Shown here one piece after another: positions 11,639 to 23,607 of a stretch of DNA of 64,000 bases. Both the position numbers and the translations under genes were made by a program. A model generated the notes under the pieces. The model saw only the letters and a list, made by a program, of their open reading frames with translations. It did not search any database and was not told the DNA's origin. The DNA is from Turbatrix aceti (taxonomy: Eukaryota; Nematoda; Chromadorea; Rhabditida; Panagrolaimidae). The stretch covers positions 11,138,193-11,202,192 of the forward strand of contig OZ017768.1 of NCBI GenBank assembly GCA_963969345.1, written 5' to 3'. Numbering within the stretch: the stretch's first letter is position 1; each line of letters starts with the position of its first letter.

Positions 11639-12892
11639 TTTTATTCTCAATCAACATAAAAACAATAACAAAAACAACAACAAAGTAACGAAAAAAAGAC
11701 GGTAGAGGAATAGGGGGATCACCCTGACGCAGTAACAAAACTTGGCTACTGCGCCACCCCGACGCAGTAGTAGCAAAGTTTGGCCATTGCGCCAGCCCAA
11801 CGCAGTAGCAAAGTTTGGCCATTGCGTCAAAGAAGAAAGGGAAGCACAAGACGCAAAAGCACAGGCCCGCCGCAATAACGTAACTTGGCTATTGCGTCGA
11901 GATGGGGGTTGAAAAAATTTACACGACGAATACAATTACAAAAAGTGATACTGTATCCGTTGAAGAGCATTGTCCAAGAAAAATGATAAAAAATATCCAG
12001 AAACAAATCAAAAAAGGATGAGATTAGAGAAACAATTACGGCGACGATGTTAGCTATTCTGGAGACGCTTTTGATTAACTTGGGTCGATTTCCACGAGCA
12101 GCGAAGAAGGTAGCCATCCGAGTAAGCCGAATCCTGAAAAATAACACGAAATAAACGCCATAAAAAGAAAACAGACAAAAAACCGATCAGAAAAAACTCA
12201 TGTAACTCTACGAAAAACTGGACGAACGAACAACGTTGTAGTGTGGATTGTTTGTCCGACTTTTCGTGGCAGGGCAATCAAAGATAACTGTTCTGACTTT
12301 CTTGATTACATGAGTTTTTTCTGATCGTTTTTTGAGTTTTTTTGTCTGTTTTCTTCTTCTGGCGTTTATTTCGTGTTATTTTTCAGGATTCGGCTTACTC
12401 GGATGGCTACCCTCTTCGCTGCTCGTGGAAATCGACCCAAGTTAATCAAAAGCGTCTCCAGAATAGCTAACATCGTCATCGTCTTATATCCAGTAATTGT
12501 TTCTCTAATCTCATCCTTTTTTAATTTGTTTCTGGATATTTTTTATCATTTTTCTTGGACAATGCTCTTCAACGGATACAGTATCACTTTTTGTAATTGT
12601 ATTCGTCGTGTAAATTTTTTCAACCCCCATCTCGACGCAATAGCCAAGTTACGTTATTGCGGCGGGCCTGTGCTTTGCGTATTGTGCTTCCCTTTCTTCT
12701 TTGACGCAATGGCCAAACTTTGCTACTGCGTTGGGCTGGCGCAATGGCCAAACTTTGCTACTACTGCGTCGGGGTGGCGCAGTAGCCAAGTTTTGTTACT
12801 GCGTCAGGGTGATCCCCCTATTCCTCTACCGTCTTTTTTCCGTTACTTTGTTGTTGTTTTTGTTATTATTTTTATGTTGATTGAGAATAAAA
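11639..12892. mobile_element. fold-back element: long inverted repeat with 0.57-0.59 kb arms
   Basis: The left arm (about 11639-12205) and right arm (about 12306-12892) are nearly identical reverse complements around a loop of about 100 bp; the right arm has a small insertion near 12480. Both arms therefore show matching open frames on opposite strands, for example IRLTRMAT followed by FAARGNRPKLIKSVSRIANI. The outer part of each arm has a series of shorter palindromic units built on GACGCAATGGCCAAACTTTG and ending in the complement TACTGCGTC or similar. No transposase is visible, so the element is non-autonomous or structural. The high arm identity implies recent formation or arm homogenisation. 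No clear target duplication was found. Confidence 0.85.
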
Positions 12893-13282
12893 CGCATCAT
12901 AAAAAAATCATGGACGCAATGTGCAAAAAAATTGTAAAAATAGTTTCACAGTACAATGAAATGACAAAATTATTATAAATCAAAAATATTGCGCCTGATC
13001 ACTATATTTATAAACGCTGATCGCAGTTTGAACGAAAAATACACTAAAAGAGTCATTGCAGAATTTTTCTGTGGTGTTTTCAGAAAAAGCAGTAATAGCA
13101 AGTTTTGGCTTCTGGGCCTAACTCCGGATGCTTTTTGTTGCAAAAACGTAAAAAATGAGCTACTGTGATGTCTACTTTGAGTTTTCGAAAAACGTTAAAA
13201 AAACAGGCTGTTAAAAAAAATTTTTGTTGTCATCGTCTTACATTATGCACCCAGATACATTACATTACATTTACATTTATTA

Positions 13283-13322
13283 CTCTTACTCGTGCTTAAT
13301 TAAGATTCAACACGAGTAAGAG
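13283..13322. repeat. 12 bp perfect inverted repeat
   Basis: CTCTTACTCGTG (13283-13294) pairs exactly with CACGAGTAAGAG (13311-13322) around a 16-base loop. The left arm lies in a 20-mer shared with 8253-8272. Confidence 0.9.
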
Positions 13323-15070
13323 CTTATTTCATTAGGCACGCTTTCCAATATTTCAAAACAAAAATTGTAAAACAATTTTATATTTGAAAAAACATCTTGA
13401 ATTTTTAAATACAATTAACTTTTAAAGTGCCAGTGTCCTTGAAATCACTTTTCTTCGGCATACATAAAATATTTGTTACGAGATAAATTCATGTTTATTT
13501 GCACACATATTTATACATTATTCTATTATTTGAACGTTTTACGGAATCCTGCGAAATATGCGAAGCGTAAATGACACAAAATTTATATTCATAGATTCTA
13601 TATTATGTACATATAATATTTTTTTTCTATAAAGAACCGCGTTGCGGCTTTCTTATAAAATTTTCAAATGCAAAATCAACAATCATGAAAAAAAGTATAC
13701 TGATTTAAAGAAAGAAATTTATTGAGAAGTTGCAAAAAAGTGGGTGATGTCCAATTTGGCATTTTTGTCTCTGAACTTGAACGGGGTCCGTTGAGTTCAA
13801 AATGGGGGGCAGTTAGTTAATTATTTCGAATAATGTCTGTTTTTATCTATTAATTCCAGATGCAATGTTGCTAGACGATGATTCTCAAAAATATTTTCGG
13901 AAGGAATACGTAGTATTTTTCAAAGGTCGATGCCAACCTAATGTAACGTAAATGTGAACAGTTAAAATAAAAGATGAATACTAATTTTGTATTACCACAG
14001 TAAACAAGTTGTAATTCGTACACTGTGGTATTACCAGGACTTTGAATTAAGATAATAAGATTTTGTTGAAAAAATTATAAGATTAAGTTTTGGCAAAATT
14101 TCTGAAATCACGTTTTCTTTTTTCGTTTTTCTTTTTGATAAAGCAGGCCCAAAAGACCCCCTGCTGTCTTCAATGTTGTTTTTAAGCGGTAAAAATGTGT
14201 CATCAAGTTAACACAACTGGCAACTCCAGTTTTATATTTATCAGTTGTTTTAATCCAAAAATTAAAACGCTTTTTTCATTTTTCAATAATTTGGGTGTCT
14301 AAATTTTTCGTATTGATGTTGTCAAAAAATTCGATTTAATTATTGAACAATTTGATTTCATTTTTCTTTTTTTTGTGGTGTTGATACAAAAATTAATGTC
14401 AGAGAAATCCCAAAACACGTTATAAATATTTTGGCATTTGAACTTTTGCTCGGAAGAAATGTTTTTTGTCGAAATTTGTCGAAATAAAAAAAAAGAAAAA
14501 AACTAAAAATTTAATTAGCCTGAAGGAAAAGCAATTAACCGTGGCCAGACAATCGTTGTTTTTGATCCCCAAAAAAACATAACTCGAGTTAATTCACTTT
14601 TTTGCGGCATAAATAGTTTGCATTCGGCAACAAACTTTTGCTTCTTTTAGCCTTGGATTTTGTGTTAATGTTCGCATAAAAAACGGGTAACATTATTTTT
14701 TTCCGGAAAATATTTACTGGTGGTTTATGAGATTGTTTTACAGTCAGAACACATAACCTATTAATGGCACATGTGCTTCAAATACTTCTGTCAGGATTGC
14801 TTTCTGTATTATTTAGTAGAAATCTGCTTTTGTTGGTGTATTTTTTGGTTCTTGAGTTGTTAACCTGATTTCGATGAATTATGTACATGACAGAACTTTG
14901 GTGCATGTAATACCGGTACACATGTTTTTGTATTGTAGTTTAAAAAATCGTGTCGATTAAATTTTAAAATGAATTTAAGATAAGCAACAACGTCTGTTAA
15001 ATATTATTTTAAAAAGAACTAACATAAACATGGGTTATCGCGACCAAAACGAATAGAGACATTTACAACT

Positions 15071-15160
15071 ACGTGGACATCATTTGTGCCTCCTAACATC
15101 TGGTCTAATGATAACTAACCACTGAGTAATGGTGAAATAAAAATAAATAAATAAATAAAC
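15071..15160 (+). repeat. interspersed repeat copy with A/T-rich (AAAT)n tail
   Basis: ACGTGGACATCATTTGTGCC at 15071 recurs with two differences in 28 bases at 57507-57534. Both copies are followed by AAATAAATAAA-type tails, as at the 3' ends of SINE or LINE elements. The family is not identified. Confidence 0.5.
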
Positions 15161-15350
15161 ATGGGTTTAACAGGGTTTTCTATGTATTGTTCAACAAGAA
15201 AAAAAATTGTTGTTTTTCCGACATATCAAACGCCATTTTTGCAGCACAAGAAACCGGGTTCTCCTGAATTGTTAAATTTTTGTTAATTATTAGGTCTTTT
15301 GAAAACAATTTGGAACAATTATTTAGTAACACAATGTCAAGTGTTTCATC

Positions 15351-15727
15351 CAGGGTTGCGAAGATGGGATTCCCCGGGAGATTCCCCGGGGAATATTCCC
15401 GGGAATCCCCGGGGATTCCCCCACCTTTGCCAAATTCCCCCTAAAATTCCCCGGGAAACTGCCGAAAAAATTAAGAAAAGTAAAGGGATGTGATTATTTT
15501 TTTTGAAGTTTGCCAATTGGGCTTCAAATCTCGCTTTAATGTGAAAGTTAGGTTGCAATTTTAATGCACGTTAATAAATAGACCGTTTTTGGTGTGTTTT
15601 TTTTATTTTAGACCTCGTTTTAGACGCATGGCTTTATTTGGATGCGGGGAATTTGGAAGGGGATTCCCTGGGGAATCTCCGGGAATATTCCCCCATTTTT
15701 CATTCCCCGGGGAATTTCGCAACCCTG
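15351..15727. mobile_element. non-autonomous hAT-type element (MITE), 377 bp
   Basis: The ends CAGGGTTGCGAA and TTCGCAACCCTG are perfect 12 bp inverted repeats, flanked by the 8 bp direct repeat GTTTCATC at 15343-15350 and 15728-15735. An 8 bp target duplication with CAG-starting ends is diagnostic of the hAT superfamily. Next to each end the element is built from blocks of ATTCCCCGGGG-type palindromes (15367-15460 and 15655-15715). There is no coding capacity. Confidence 0.88.
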
Positions 15728-15735
15728 GTTTCATC

Positions 15736-16763
15736 AAATGAACAGCAGCTTTTGGCGTTGTGTTCTGAACCATGAACAATTTATCAAAGGCAAATTACAG
15801 TAATATTAGGTTGTCCGATTGGAAATGTCGTTTTTACCCTCTTATTAAATTTATTATATAAACCACATAAATTTTTCTTAATCTGAAGTACATTTGCTAT
15901 AATTATTGATAACTTGTTGCCATCTAAGATAAATATCAGGGGGGGTCCTTTTTGCAAAACTGCGTCTGCTAAAACTAAAAAGGGCACCTCAATTTTGACT
16001 TCTTCAAGTTTGGAGTGCCACAAAAATCAAGAAAATCAGGAAAATCATCATAAAAATTTTGTTTTGGCTGTCTAACATACAAAAATGTTGAATGGTTGCA
16101 AAAGTATACTATTCCAAACTTACATTTTCAATTCGACAACCTTATACATTAGTTATTTTTACATTATTTTTACTTCGGTTATTTTTACATTATTTTGCGA
16201 ACTTGACGCTATTGTACAAAAACCGCAGATTGTTCGTGACAAATTGCAAATTATTTGTTTCCTAATAAAGCGTCAACAAATCTTTCTTTGCCTCCGAGTA
16301 TCTAATTTCACAAAAAAAGTGCCGTCATTTCAGAATGAGTGTAATTATTCTAAAATAACTATCAAAACATCTGATTAAAACATCTGACTGGGGAATCAAA
16401 AAGTACTCAAATGCACCCAACACTTTTTTATGCCTGTTATGATCTTCAGTCGGGTTTTTTTGCTATCTGGTTTATCAATTGCTCTCTCTTTCTTTTGTGA
16501 AAACGGATATTTTGTGTGCCCCCTGGTTTTGCGCGCATCCGTGACGAATGTCCTTGCCGCGCCGTGCTGCTTTTTTTTTTTTGTTTTTAAATAACTGCAC
16601 TTTTAAAAACAACTTCTGCAAACTAAAAGTCTGATTAGTCATTAGTTTTGGGCACCTACTGTTTTTGAACTTTAAAACTATTTGTTTCAAGCAACGCGAA
16701 TTATTTTAACAAACTAGCGTCCAAAACAGAAAAACGGGATTTTTATCATTTTATTTTTTTCAG
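15736..16763. other. intergenic region upstream of the first chemoreceptor
   Basis: The missing first exon of the receptor at 16764 should lie here or further upstream, but no frame with a TM1-like segment and a phase-2 donor could be assigned. Confidence 0.4.
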
Positions 16764-19427
16764 AATACTCCGAGTAAATTACTTTATTGCGTGTTACGGT
16801 ATCTCAGCTGGTCACCTGGGCATCAGTGTGATAACCCTCTACGAAGCTCGACCGATGCCTGAAAAGTTTTACGATTTATGGTTTTATTTACACTTTATCA
16901 AAAGCTATTGTGTAAATTTGTTACGGTAAGTATGGGTTGTCATAGTGACCATATTTGCATAACAATAATGTCGTAGCGGTTTACAAAACTACGTTGTTTT
17001 TTGATAGTAAAAGAATGACGTATATGTGTGTGTTTTGAGCCCACTTCCTTGGCAAGGTTCAATTACTATTGAGCTGAATCATAAATGACAACAAGATGCA
17101 CGACGAAAGAATATATTTAATAATTCTTGGCTTACGTCACCACAATGATGGTTCGGTAAAATGCGTTCCCCGTAGTTTTTTTAACTATTCTACTTCCTTT
17201 TTTTGTAAAAACAATAAAGGGAAAAATGTTTTATATTTCTAATGGTCAAATATAAAATTATTCAAAATGAGACAAAAATTTTACAAAAAATTTTGTCTGT
17301 GGCGTCTCTCAAAATTTGGCACTTAAATTGTGCCAAAAGATTTACAATTTTTATGCGCCAAATACATTCGTTTTGTTTGCTTTTTTTGTTTGCATAGCTC
17401 ACGGGAACTAAGGGGCTGCTAAAAAACACGTCTCCAGCGGTTTTCTTTTTTATGAATTAGTAACCGTGCGTCAATTAATAACCGTGCGTCAATTACCTGT
17501 TTTGATTTCAGAAATAAATTTCTATTTCAAAAAAAAATCCTATTTCAGTCTGACATTGATCTCATTTGTCGTCGAACGATCAGTCGCTACTACATGCCGT
17601 CAAAGTTACGAAAGATCCAAGAACGTGCTTGGTGTGCCAATAGTCTGCTCAATATTTGCCTATACTGTGGCGTACTTTCTGTCTGCCATGGAGAATATCT
17701 GTAAGTTGAATCCCAGAAAAATGTTTGGGTTACGTAAATATTTACAATTTGCCGGTTTATTGCGCTTTAGGGTAGTGATAATATTTTTTTGGTTTCTAAA
17801 AACTGCTTTGTAAATATTTTGATGGCATCCAGTATCGAACTTTCCGTGATAAACTCATTCAAAATTTTTTTTTTAAATTAAATGCTTTTTGAAAGTTTTG
17901 TATCATATTAGGAAATGTCTAATTGGTATTTGTGTGTTATAACAGATGATGGATTGACCGGAAAGTGCGCAAGCAAGCGCGAACGTATATGGCATGCTGA
18001 AAACCCATTAAGGATGCCAAAACGGGGAGATGATGCGTTGGAGACCGTAATATGTAGTTTGAGCGTTGATGTACACTTCACATTTTAAATTTATGGGGGG
18101 GGGGTAAAAAACGACAAAATATAACTTTTTTTTGCATTCATATTTCTTTCTTTAATCTTTAACGAACTCATGAGCAAAGTCAAAGCGTATCCCACGGGTG
18201 CAACTTACGTGCATAGCCAATCAAGGCACACGTGCATAAAAAAGTCTGTTGACCATTAATCAAGCATAACAGTTGAAAATAGTGTAATTTGAAAACATTA
18301 ATATTTAATGAATTAACCGGAAGTGTTTTTGATAATTCATTATCATTAGGTCAAGAAACAATTTTTTTTAAATGTTTTCATAAATTATAAAGGGGAAAAC
18401 GATTGTTTTTTGTAATATCGTACAAAAAAATTACGTGTTTTTCTTACAATTTTATTATTTAGGGGACATGGACGTCAGAATGGTATACGGTGTTTATCTC
18501 GCTTTGGATATCTTCAATTGGACGGTGAGCTTAGACTGATAATTTTTTTACAAACTGATAATTTTTTCAGTGTGCCTGGATACTTGCTCAATACAATATA
18601 AAGATATTCCGCATAAAATTAAATTCAGATATGGGTGACCTCTCTCAGCGATATCAGGTTCGTTTATTTTCTACATATTTAGTTACACAAAGCGTAATCA
18701 AATTGTCTTCAGATCAACGAAAACATTCGCATATTTTCTCTAATTTTGCCAATAACTCGCATCGGTTGCCTTTTCACCTTCCTCGGAACCAGCGTTGCCT
18801 TGATAGTCCATATAACCAATATTAACGCTAAATACGCTCCTCCGTTTTACTTCATGGTAAGTTTTCAAAAATTTTATCAGTTGTGTTCAAGCAATTTTTG
18901 AAACTTGTTCATTTTTCATTAGCGCATATTTTTGATTTTTGAGCAGAAAAGCAAAATAGAAAAACAAAAACAAGCGCATATTTTTTTGTTTTGCCTGAAC
19001 AAACAAAATATTCGGCAACGCCAAACCGGAAATTTTTTTATTTAATCAACAAATTAGGTTTGCAAAGTACAAATATGTGGTAAACAAAGGATTGATTGAG
19101 ACTGTAAACAAGTTTACTTACTTATCTTTATCATTTTTTCAGTTCATCAACTCATTCGTAACAATAGCGTTTATCATGTCTATGCGCGCTCAAGAAATAA
19201 CGCCATCGGTATTCTTCCGAATGATCACCTGCCACAAAAACTACCGTAATCCAGTCAGGCGGCTTTCTTACAGTGGTGTCAAAAACGTGCTTGGAGAGAA
19301 AATTATTCACTCTTACAACGGGGATGCTCACTTTGAAGATCTGCAAAAAATGTGGGGTAACAAACACAAGCAGGCCGTCATGCGGCAACAGAAGCAGGAG
19401 TGCAACGGCAAAGAGGCCACGGTGTAA
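16764..19427 (+). CDS. chemoreceptor GPCR, Sre/Srab-like (5' exon not found)
   Basis: Six phase-compatible exons (16764-16925, 17549-17700, 18463-18524, 18571-18657, 18713-18856, 19143-19427) give 297 aa of a nematode seven-helix receptor. Landmarks are VVERSVATTCRQSYERSK after the third helix (the ER..AT....YE motif of the Sra/Srab/Srb/Sre group), DLSQRYQINENIRIFSLI before the fifth helix (compare L..RYQ..EN), and a C-terminal tail containing GDAHFEDLQKMWG. The neighbour at 19991 shares the same layout, including QDAHFNGLKELW at its end, so the two are tandem paralogues. By comparison with it, one exon carrying the first membrane helix is missing; exon 1 here begins at phase 2 like exon 2 of the paralogue. 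The 761 bp intron between 17701 and 18462 contains an exon-like stretch that breaks phase and was left out. Role: predicted sensory-neuron chemoreception. Confidence 0.82.
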
Positions 19428-19990
19428 AAATACATATTTATTTGTGACAATTATTGTCTCAAACAAAAAACATCATGCGGACGACGGGTTTCCGCCAGTT
19501 CAAGCAATTGGTAACGTAAACTTTGATCTCAAAACGAATTTTTTTTATTTTTGGTTTTTTCAATAACGATATCATACCGTCCATTATCTTGTCTTACGTT
19601 AGTTGTCTTTCTCGATATCCTGTTTTGTCACTAAATTCATCGACTCTTGTTTTCAAATTATTTTTACATCTTTGGCTCGCATTAATCAGAAGGCTTCTGT
19701 CTGTAGGGGCTAACCGCCTCGTTAAAAAGATTGCTTTTGTTGCAAAAGATTAATAAATGCGATACACTGAATGCTGTCTGCACTCTTTTTGTTAACCTAG
19801 ATTACCTTTCATTCTGTGATTCATTATCAGATGCAGAGCCGCCCGCCTCAAGATATTAAGCTAAGCCAGCATTCCGGGTGATTGACCCTTTAAGACCAAA
19901 GACACAATTGCATAATTTAAATCAGCTTGTGGCTTTTTGAAGTGAGTCGGTAATTCACAGTTGTTGCTATACATAAAATATATTTTGGTT

Positions 19991-21109
19991 ATGTACACTG
20001 TGCTATCTTCGCACATTGACGCCATCGAAGAATACGTCGTTTATTTTACGCTTGTAATATGCGCGTTCAACATGATAGGATCGGTCCTTGTTGGCATACT
20101 CAGTTTGTCACAGAGTGTTTTTCATATTAATTTACGGTAGATTGACCAGTCGTTTATAAATAGTTTCATATAATTTATTTTTTTAGTATAGTATGCTTTA
20201 ATTTTATTCTGGCACTGGCTCTGATATCCTTTGGAATGTTCGCCACCACACTCATCATCCAGATTGACCAGGACACATCACTCGACGAACACAACACCCT
20301 GTTTGAGATCACCAAAGCAGTTACACTCTATGGGTGCTACATGCTGAAGACCGTATTCACCGGAATATTTTTTGAACGAGCCATTGCTACTGTTTATCGT
20401 CGAAGTTATGAGTCAAAGCATCGCTATCACGTTTCTTTTTTCATTACCTTGTTCATCGTAAGTCTCTTTAATGTCCACTCAATTTAATGGGAATTTCTTT
20501 TCAGCACAGCAGCGCCTTTGGCTTATACGTTCTCAATACCTACAGTGCAGTCAAGATGGCTCTTATTACCCAGCACGCTATATTCATTTTTCTGGACATA
20601 CTGGCGCTCATTGTGCGTTTGCTTATAAGCATATATCCTATCCATCCAGTAATTTTCTTTAATCCTTCCCTTTTCAGTGTGTTACGGCTCTTTACATGTG
20701 GAATGATCGGCTAAGGTGGGGAGCCGTTCAGCAGCAATCAGAGCTTTCTCAAAGATACCAGATCTGTGAAAACATGCGCGCAATATCGGTGATTACGCCA
20801 GTTATGGTTATCTGCAGCATCCTAAACCTCATTGCCAGCATTGCATCACTGACCATCGGAGTCATATTGACACCTGCTTTCCGTAGCCTGGTCTTTAATG
20901 TTATCATGGCGGTCAATGTCAACATAGCGCTTATCGTCATGTTCAAACATAGCAGACATAGGTTGGTCTACATGATACCTGTTATACGAGGATGGATACG
21001 GTCTATACAGGATGAGCCGACACTCAAGGTTGCCCTTCAGCAAACATCGCTCCGTTCTTCACAGGGTCAAGATGCTCATTTCAACGGATTAAAAGAACTA
21101 TGGGCTTAG
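19991..21109 (+). CDS. chemoreceptor GPCR, Sre/Srab-like (complete)
   Basis: Four exons (19991-20136, 20187-20457, 20505-20612, 20678-21109) give 318 aa with about seven hydrophobic segments. The first exon carries TM1 (YVVYFTLVICAFNMIGSVLV), the second has FFERAIATVYRRSYESKHRY, the family motif at the end of TM3, and the last has SQRYQICENMRAISVI before TM5. The start is the first ATG and gives a short extracellular N-terminus, normal for this group. The upstream paralogue ends 0.56 kb before this start. Ligand and exact C. elegans family (sre, srab or srb) cannot be settled by eye. Confidence 0.88.
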
Positions 21110-21836
21110 AGTTTGCAAGATGAAAGATTTTTTTATTTTGGTCGTATTACTTTTGCAAAAATGTTTGTATAAATTCAACAAAATTGACTGAAAATGTAGA
21201 TTTTGTCTAATGTTTAATCATTGATTTGTGAGTTCAAAGGTATCACAAAATACAGAAGTGCGTGTTGTCACCGGTGTTGGCCGCACTATATTCCTATTCC
21301 TTGTCTTTCACTGCTGTACATCCTGCTAGCATGAGCGAAACATGCTCCATGCAAAAGCTTGATGTGTTCATTAAGAGACTCAATGCGGCTTATGAGAGAT
21401 TAGGATTGAGGTATCCCAAAACTTCCTTGTCACTTAGCTCTCCTTGTCTGAGTCGCTGCGAGCTGCACACGTAAGAAATATAGGGTCAGATAATGAAAAC
21501 GGCGAGGATTGGGAAAAGAAAAAGGGAAAATATGACAATGAAAAGGGGCGACCGAAACGATGTAAGCATGCTTGTCTAGGTATTGGCATGACTCACTAGG
21601 AGACCATGCAGTTTGGGTCGAGTCGTTTTTTGTGGGCTTGGCAGGACCCTAAAAAGGGCCGAATTATGTCAAAAAAATAAAAATTCGAAAATAGAATACC
21701 GAAAAAACACGATTTGTTTATAATTCGCATCTCTTTGTCTTCTTTTTTAATATTTTTATCCTTTTTTTGACTTTTATGAGTATTTTTTTAAATCGGCTAA
21801 TTGAGAGCTTTGTTTTTTATAAACGGTGCTCCACAT
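21110..21836. other. intergenic region
   Basis: No gene is supported. A frame at 21262-21474 has a few cysteines but no good start, and its stop coincides with a donor-like GTAAGA. Confidence 0.4.
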
Positions 21837-22068
21837 CAGTGTTGTCGGGTTACCCGACCCGAAACCCGACCCGACCCGAACCCGACCCGAAAATCCCGGG
21901 TTTCGGGTCGGGTTACCCGAATTTTTCGGGTTCAGGTTCGGGTTCGGGTCGGGTAACCCGAATTTTTCGGGTTCGGGTTCGGGTTCGGGTCGGGTTACCC
22001 GAAAATTTCGGGTTCGGTTTCGGGTTCGGGTCGGGGTACCCGAAAAATTTCGGAACCCGACAACACTG
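21837..22068. mobile_element. non-autonomous hAT-type element (MITE), 232 bp, second family
   Basis: The termini CAGTGTTGTCGGGTT and AACCCGACAACACTG are perfect 15 bp inverted repeats, flanked by the 8 bp duplication CTCCACAT (21829-21836 and 22069-22076). The interior is a low-complexity array of CCCGACCCGAA and its complement. There is no coding capacity. A diverged relative lies near 45.5 kb. Confidence 0.9.
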
Positions 22069-22461
22069 CTCCACATATCAAGTTGTTAAAATCATTACGC
22101 GCATGCGCTGGCGAGTTTAAGCTCTGAACATCGAAAAAGCATATGCCGTGGCGTGCACGCAACCAGGTGCCTGCGTTTTGTTTATCAAGCCTAGCCCGGC
22201 TGGAAAACAATCTAGCCACTCTTCTTGTCGATGAAGAATTTTGCAAGAGAACAAAACAGCCGTGATTTTTGAAAATGCAATGCATTTTGGCGCTTCTTTG
22301 TTTTTCCTTCGCCTCGTTGGAGTACCATCTTTTTCTCTCCTGGTGACATTTTTGTCCACCATCTTTTTAAAAATTGTTTTATAAAAACTGTTCAAACATA
22401 TAAATTTATGAATGCATAGCGTTGTCTGCCTAAAGGCTTACGTTGGTGACTTTAATAAGAG

Positions 22462-23607
22462 CTACGGGGGTTGCTGCGTCGTAGTGGTCGTCGACGATGC
22501 TGCAATACACATAGGGGGATACTCTCGGTGAAAGCCATGGAAACATCGAGCAAGTATACAGTTTGGAATGTGTGGTATTCCTCGTATGAATGTCATGACA
22601 ATTCGACGGTAGACTTTGATAATGTAGATCGTGTAGATTGAGTTGACAAATGGTGTAAGATTCCAGAGACATTGAATGGACAACTGGATGAGCGGTATGT
22701 TCCAGTGGAAATAGTTGCCCACTGCTATGAAGGAAAAGGGTGTCAGACGGAGAACGGTCGGTAGAAGTGCCTAAAATACATAAATATTTTACGATGTTTT
22801 TAATTCTAAAAAACACCTAACCTGCATGTAATAAATCTTAGTTATCTGTCTATGCATATCTAACGTTCTAGCGACCATTGCCGGCTTCAATACCACAAAA
22901 TGCTGTTTTACCTTGTAGTTCGTGTAAGTCATGGCCCACAGAACCACCAAAATGAGAGCATAGCTAAGGGTGTAGAAGTTTTTCATGTACATGTCATTCG
23001 AGTTGCACACCATCGTATTGATCTCGGTGGAGTCGTTGAACTTAACCCCACGCTTCATGGTGAAGTAAATCAGGGCCTCCCTGCGATATCCATGCCCTGC
23101 GATTTCGGCCAGCAATATCCAGAGCGTGCAAAAAGCGGTCAACAGGGCCAATGTTAATACAGTTCCCGCCAATCGACAAAAGGGCAGAGGTTTGTTGGTC
23201 GTGATAAGGATGTATCGGTAGAGAAATCCAGGAAGAGCGGCTATGCTGCAGAAAATCGTGCCAAAAGCCCAGAGAAATTGGAGGAGGTAGTTAAATTGCA
23301 GAGATATGCCGGATAGAAGACCCTTCACTGTGACAAAGGTCAGGTTGTCGACCGTTTCAACCTGGACCAATGTTACCCCGACGACAATCACGTAAAACAA
23401 ATCGACTGCGCAGTTGTACAGCAGAACAATCTTGTAGTTTCGGAATTTAGATTGGGTTCTACAAAGAATGAGGTAGAGTAAAACGCCGTTTGTTAGCATT
23501 GAGACATGAAAGAGTAGTGTATTGAACTTGTAGATAACATCCCGGATATCCAGTTTTGAGGGAGCTGGTTCGACGAATAAATGAAATCTGGCCAATATGG
23601 CTAACAT
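22462..23607 (-). CDS. chemoreceptor GPCR, Str/Srd superfamily-like
   Basis: Two exons (23607-22822 and 22770-22462) join in phase to 364 aa. The N-terminus has no cleavable signal and leads into TM1 (YKFNTLLFHVSMLTNGVLLY), followed by RTQSKFRNYKIVLLYNCAVD, typical of the Str/Srh/Srd/Srj receptors (short loop 1, then N.A..D in TM2). TM3 ends with ALPGFLYRYILI, matching the P..FLYRY motif. The second exon begins ALLPTVL in TM6 and carries TPFVNSIYTIYIIKVYRR in TM7, matching the P..NP...I..I..YR ending. The loop between TM4 and TM5 is rather long. Expected role is chemosensation in ciliated neurons. The gene points away from the two Sre-like receptors and belongs to a different superfamily. The family call is good; the subfamily is uncertain. 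Confidence 0.85.

Larger units (their letters stand above)
12893..15342. other. gene-poor AT-rich region
   Basis: No gene is supported in this 2.4 kb. It holds a 12 bp perfect inverted repeat (13283-13322) and a short sequence with an AAATAAATAAATAA tail (15071-15160) that recurs near 57.5 kb. Confidence 0.55.

Noticed and set aside
12373..12978. 201-codon frame and its mirror frames on the other strand at 11580-12147.
   Set aside because: They lie in the arms of the fold-back element and arise from the same DNA read on both sides; composition is not protein-like and no domain is visible.
15361..15725. GC-rich repeats considered as CRISPR-like or telomeric arrays.
   Set aside because: Target duplication and terminal repeats show a hAT MITE; the genome is eukaryotic and the units are not spaced repeats.
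17946..18046. Exon-like stretch in the long intron of the first chemoreceptor.
   Set aside because: Including it breaks the reading phase with the next exon; direct joining of 17700 to 18463 restores the receptor sequence.
21262..21474. Small cysteine-containing frame after the second chemoreceptor.
   Set aside because: No good start codon or signal, and the end coincides with a donor-like site; support too weak.
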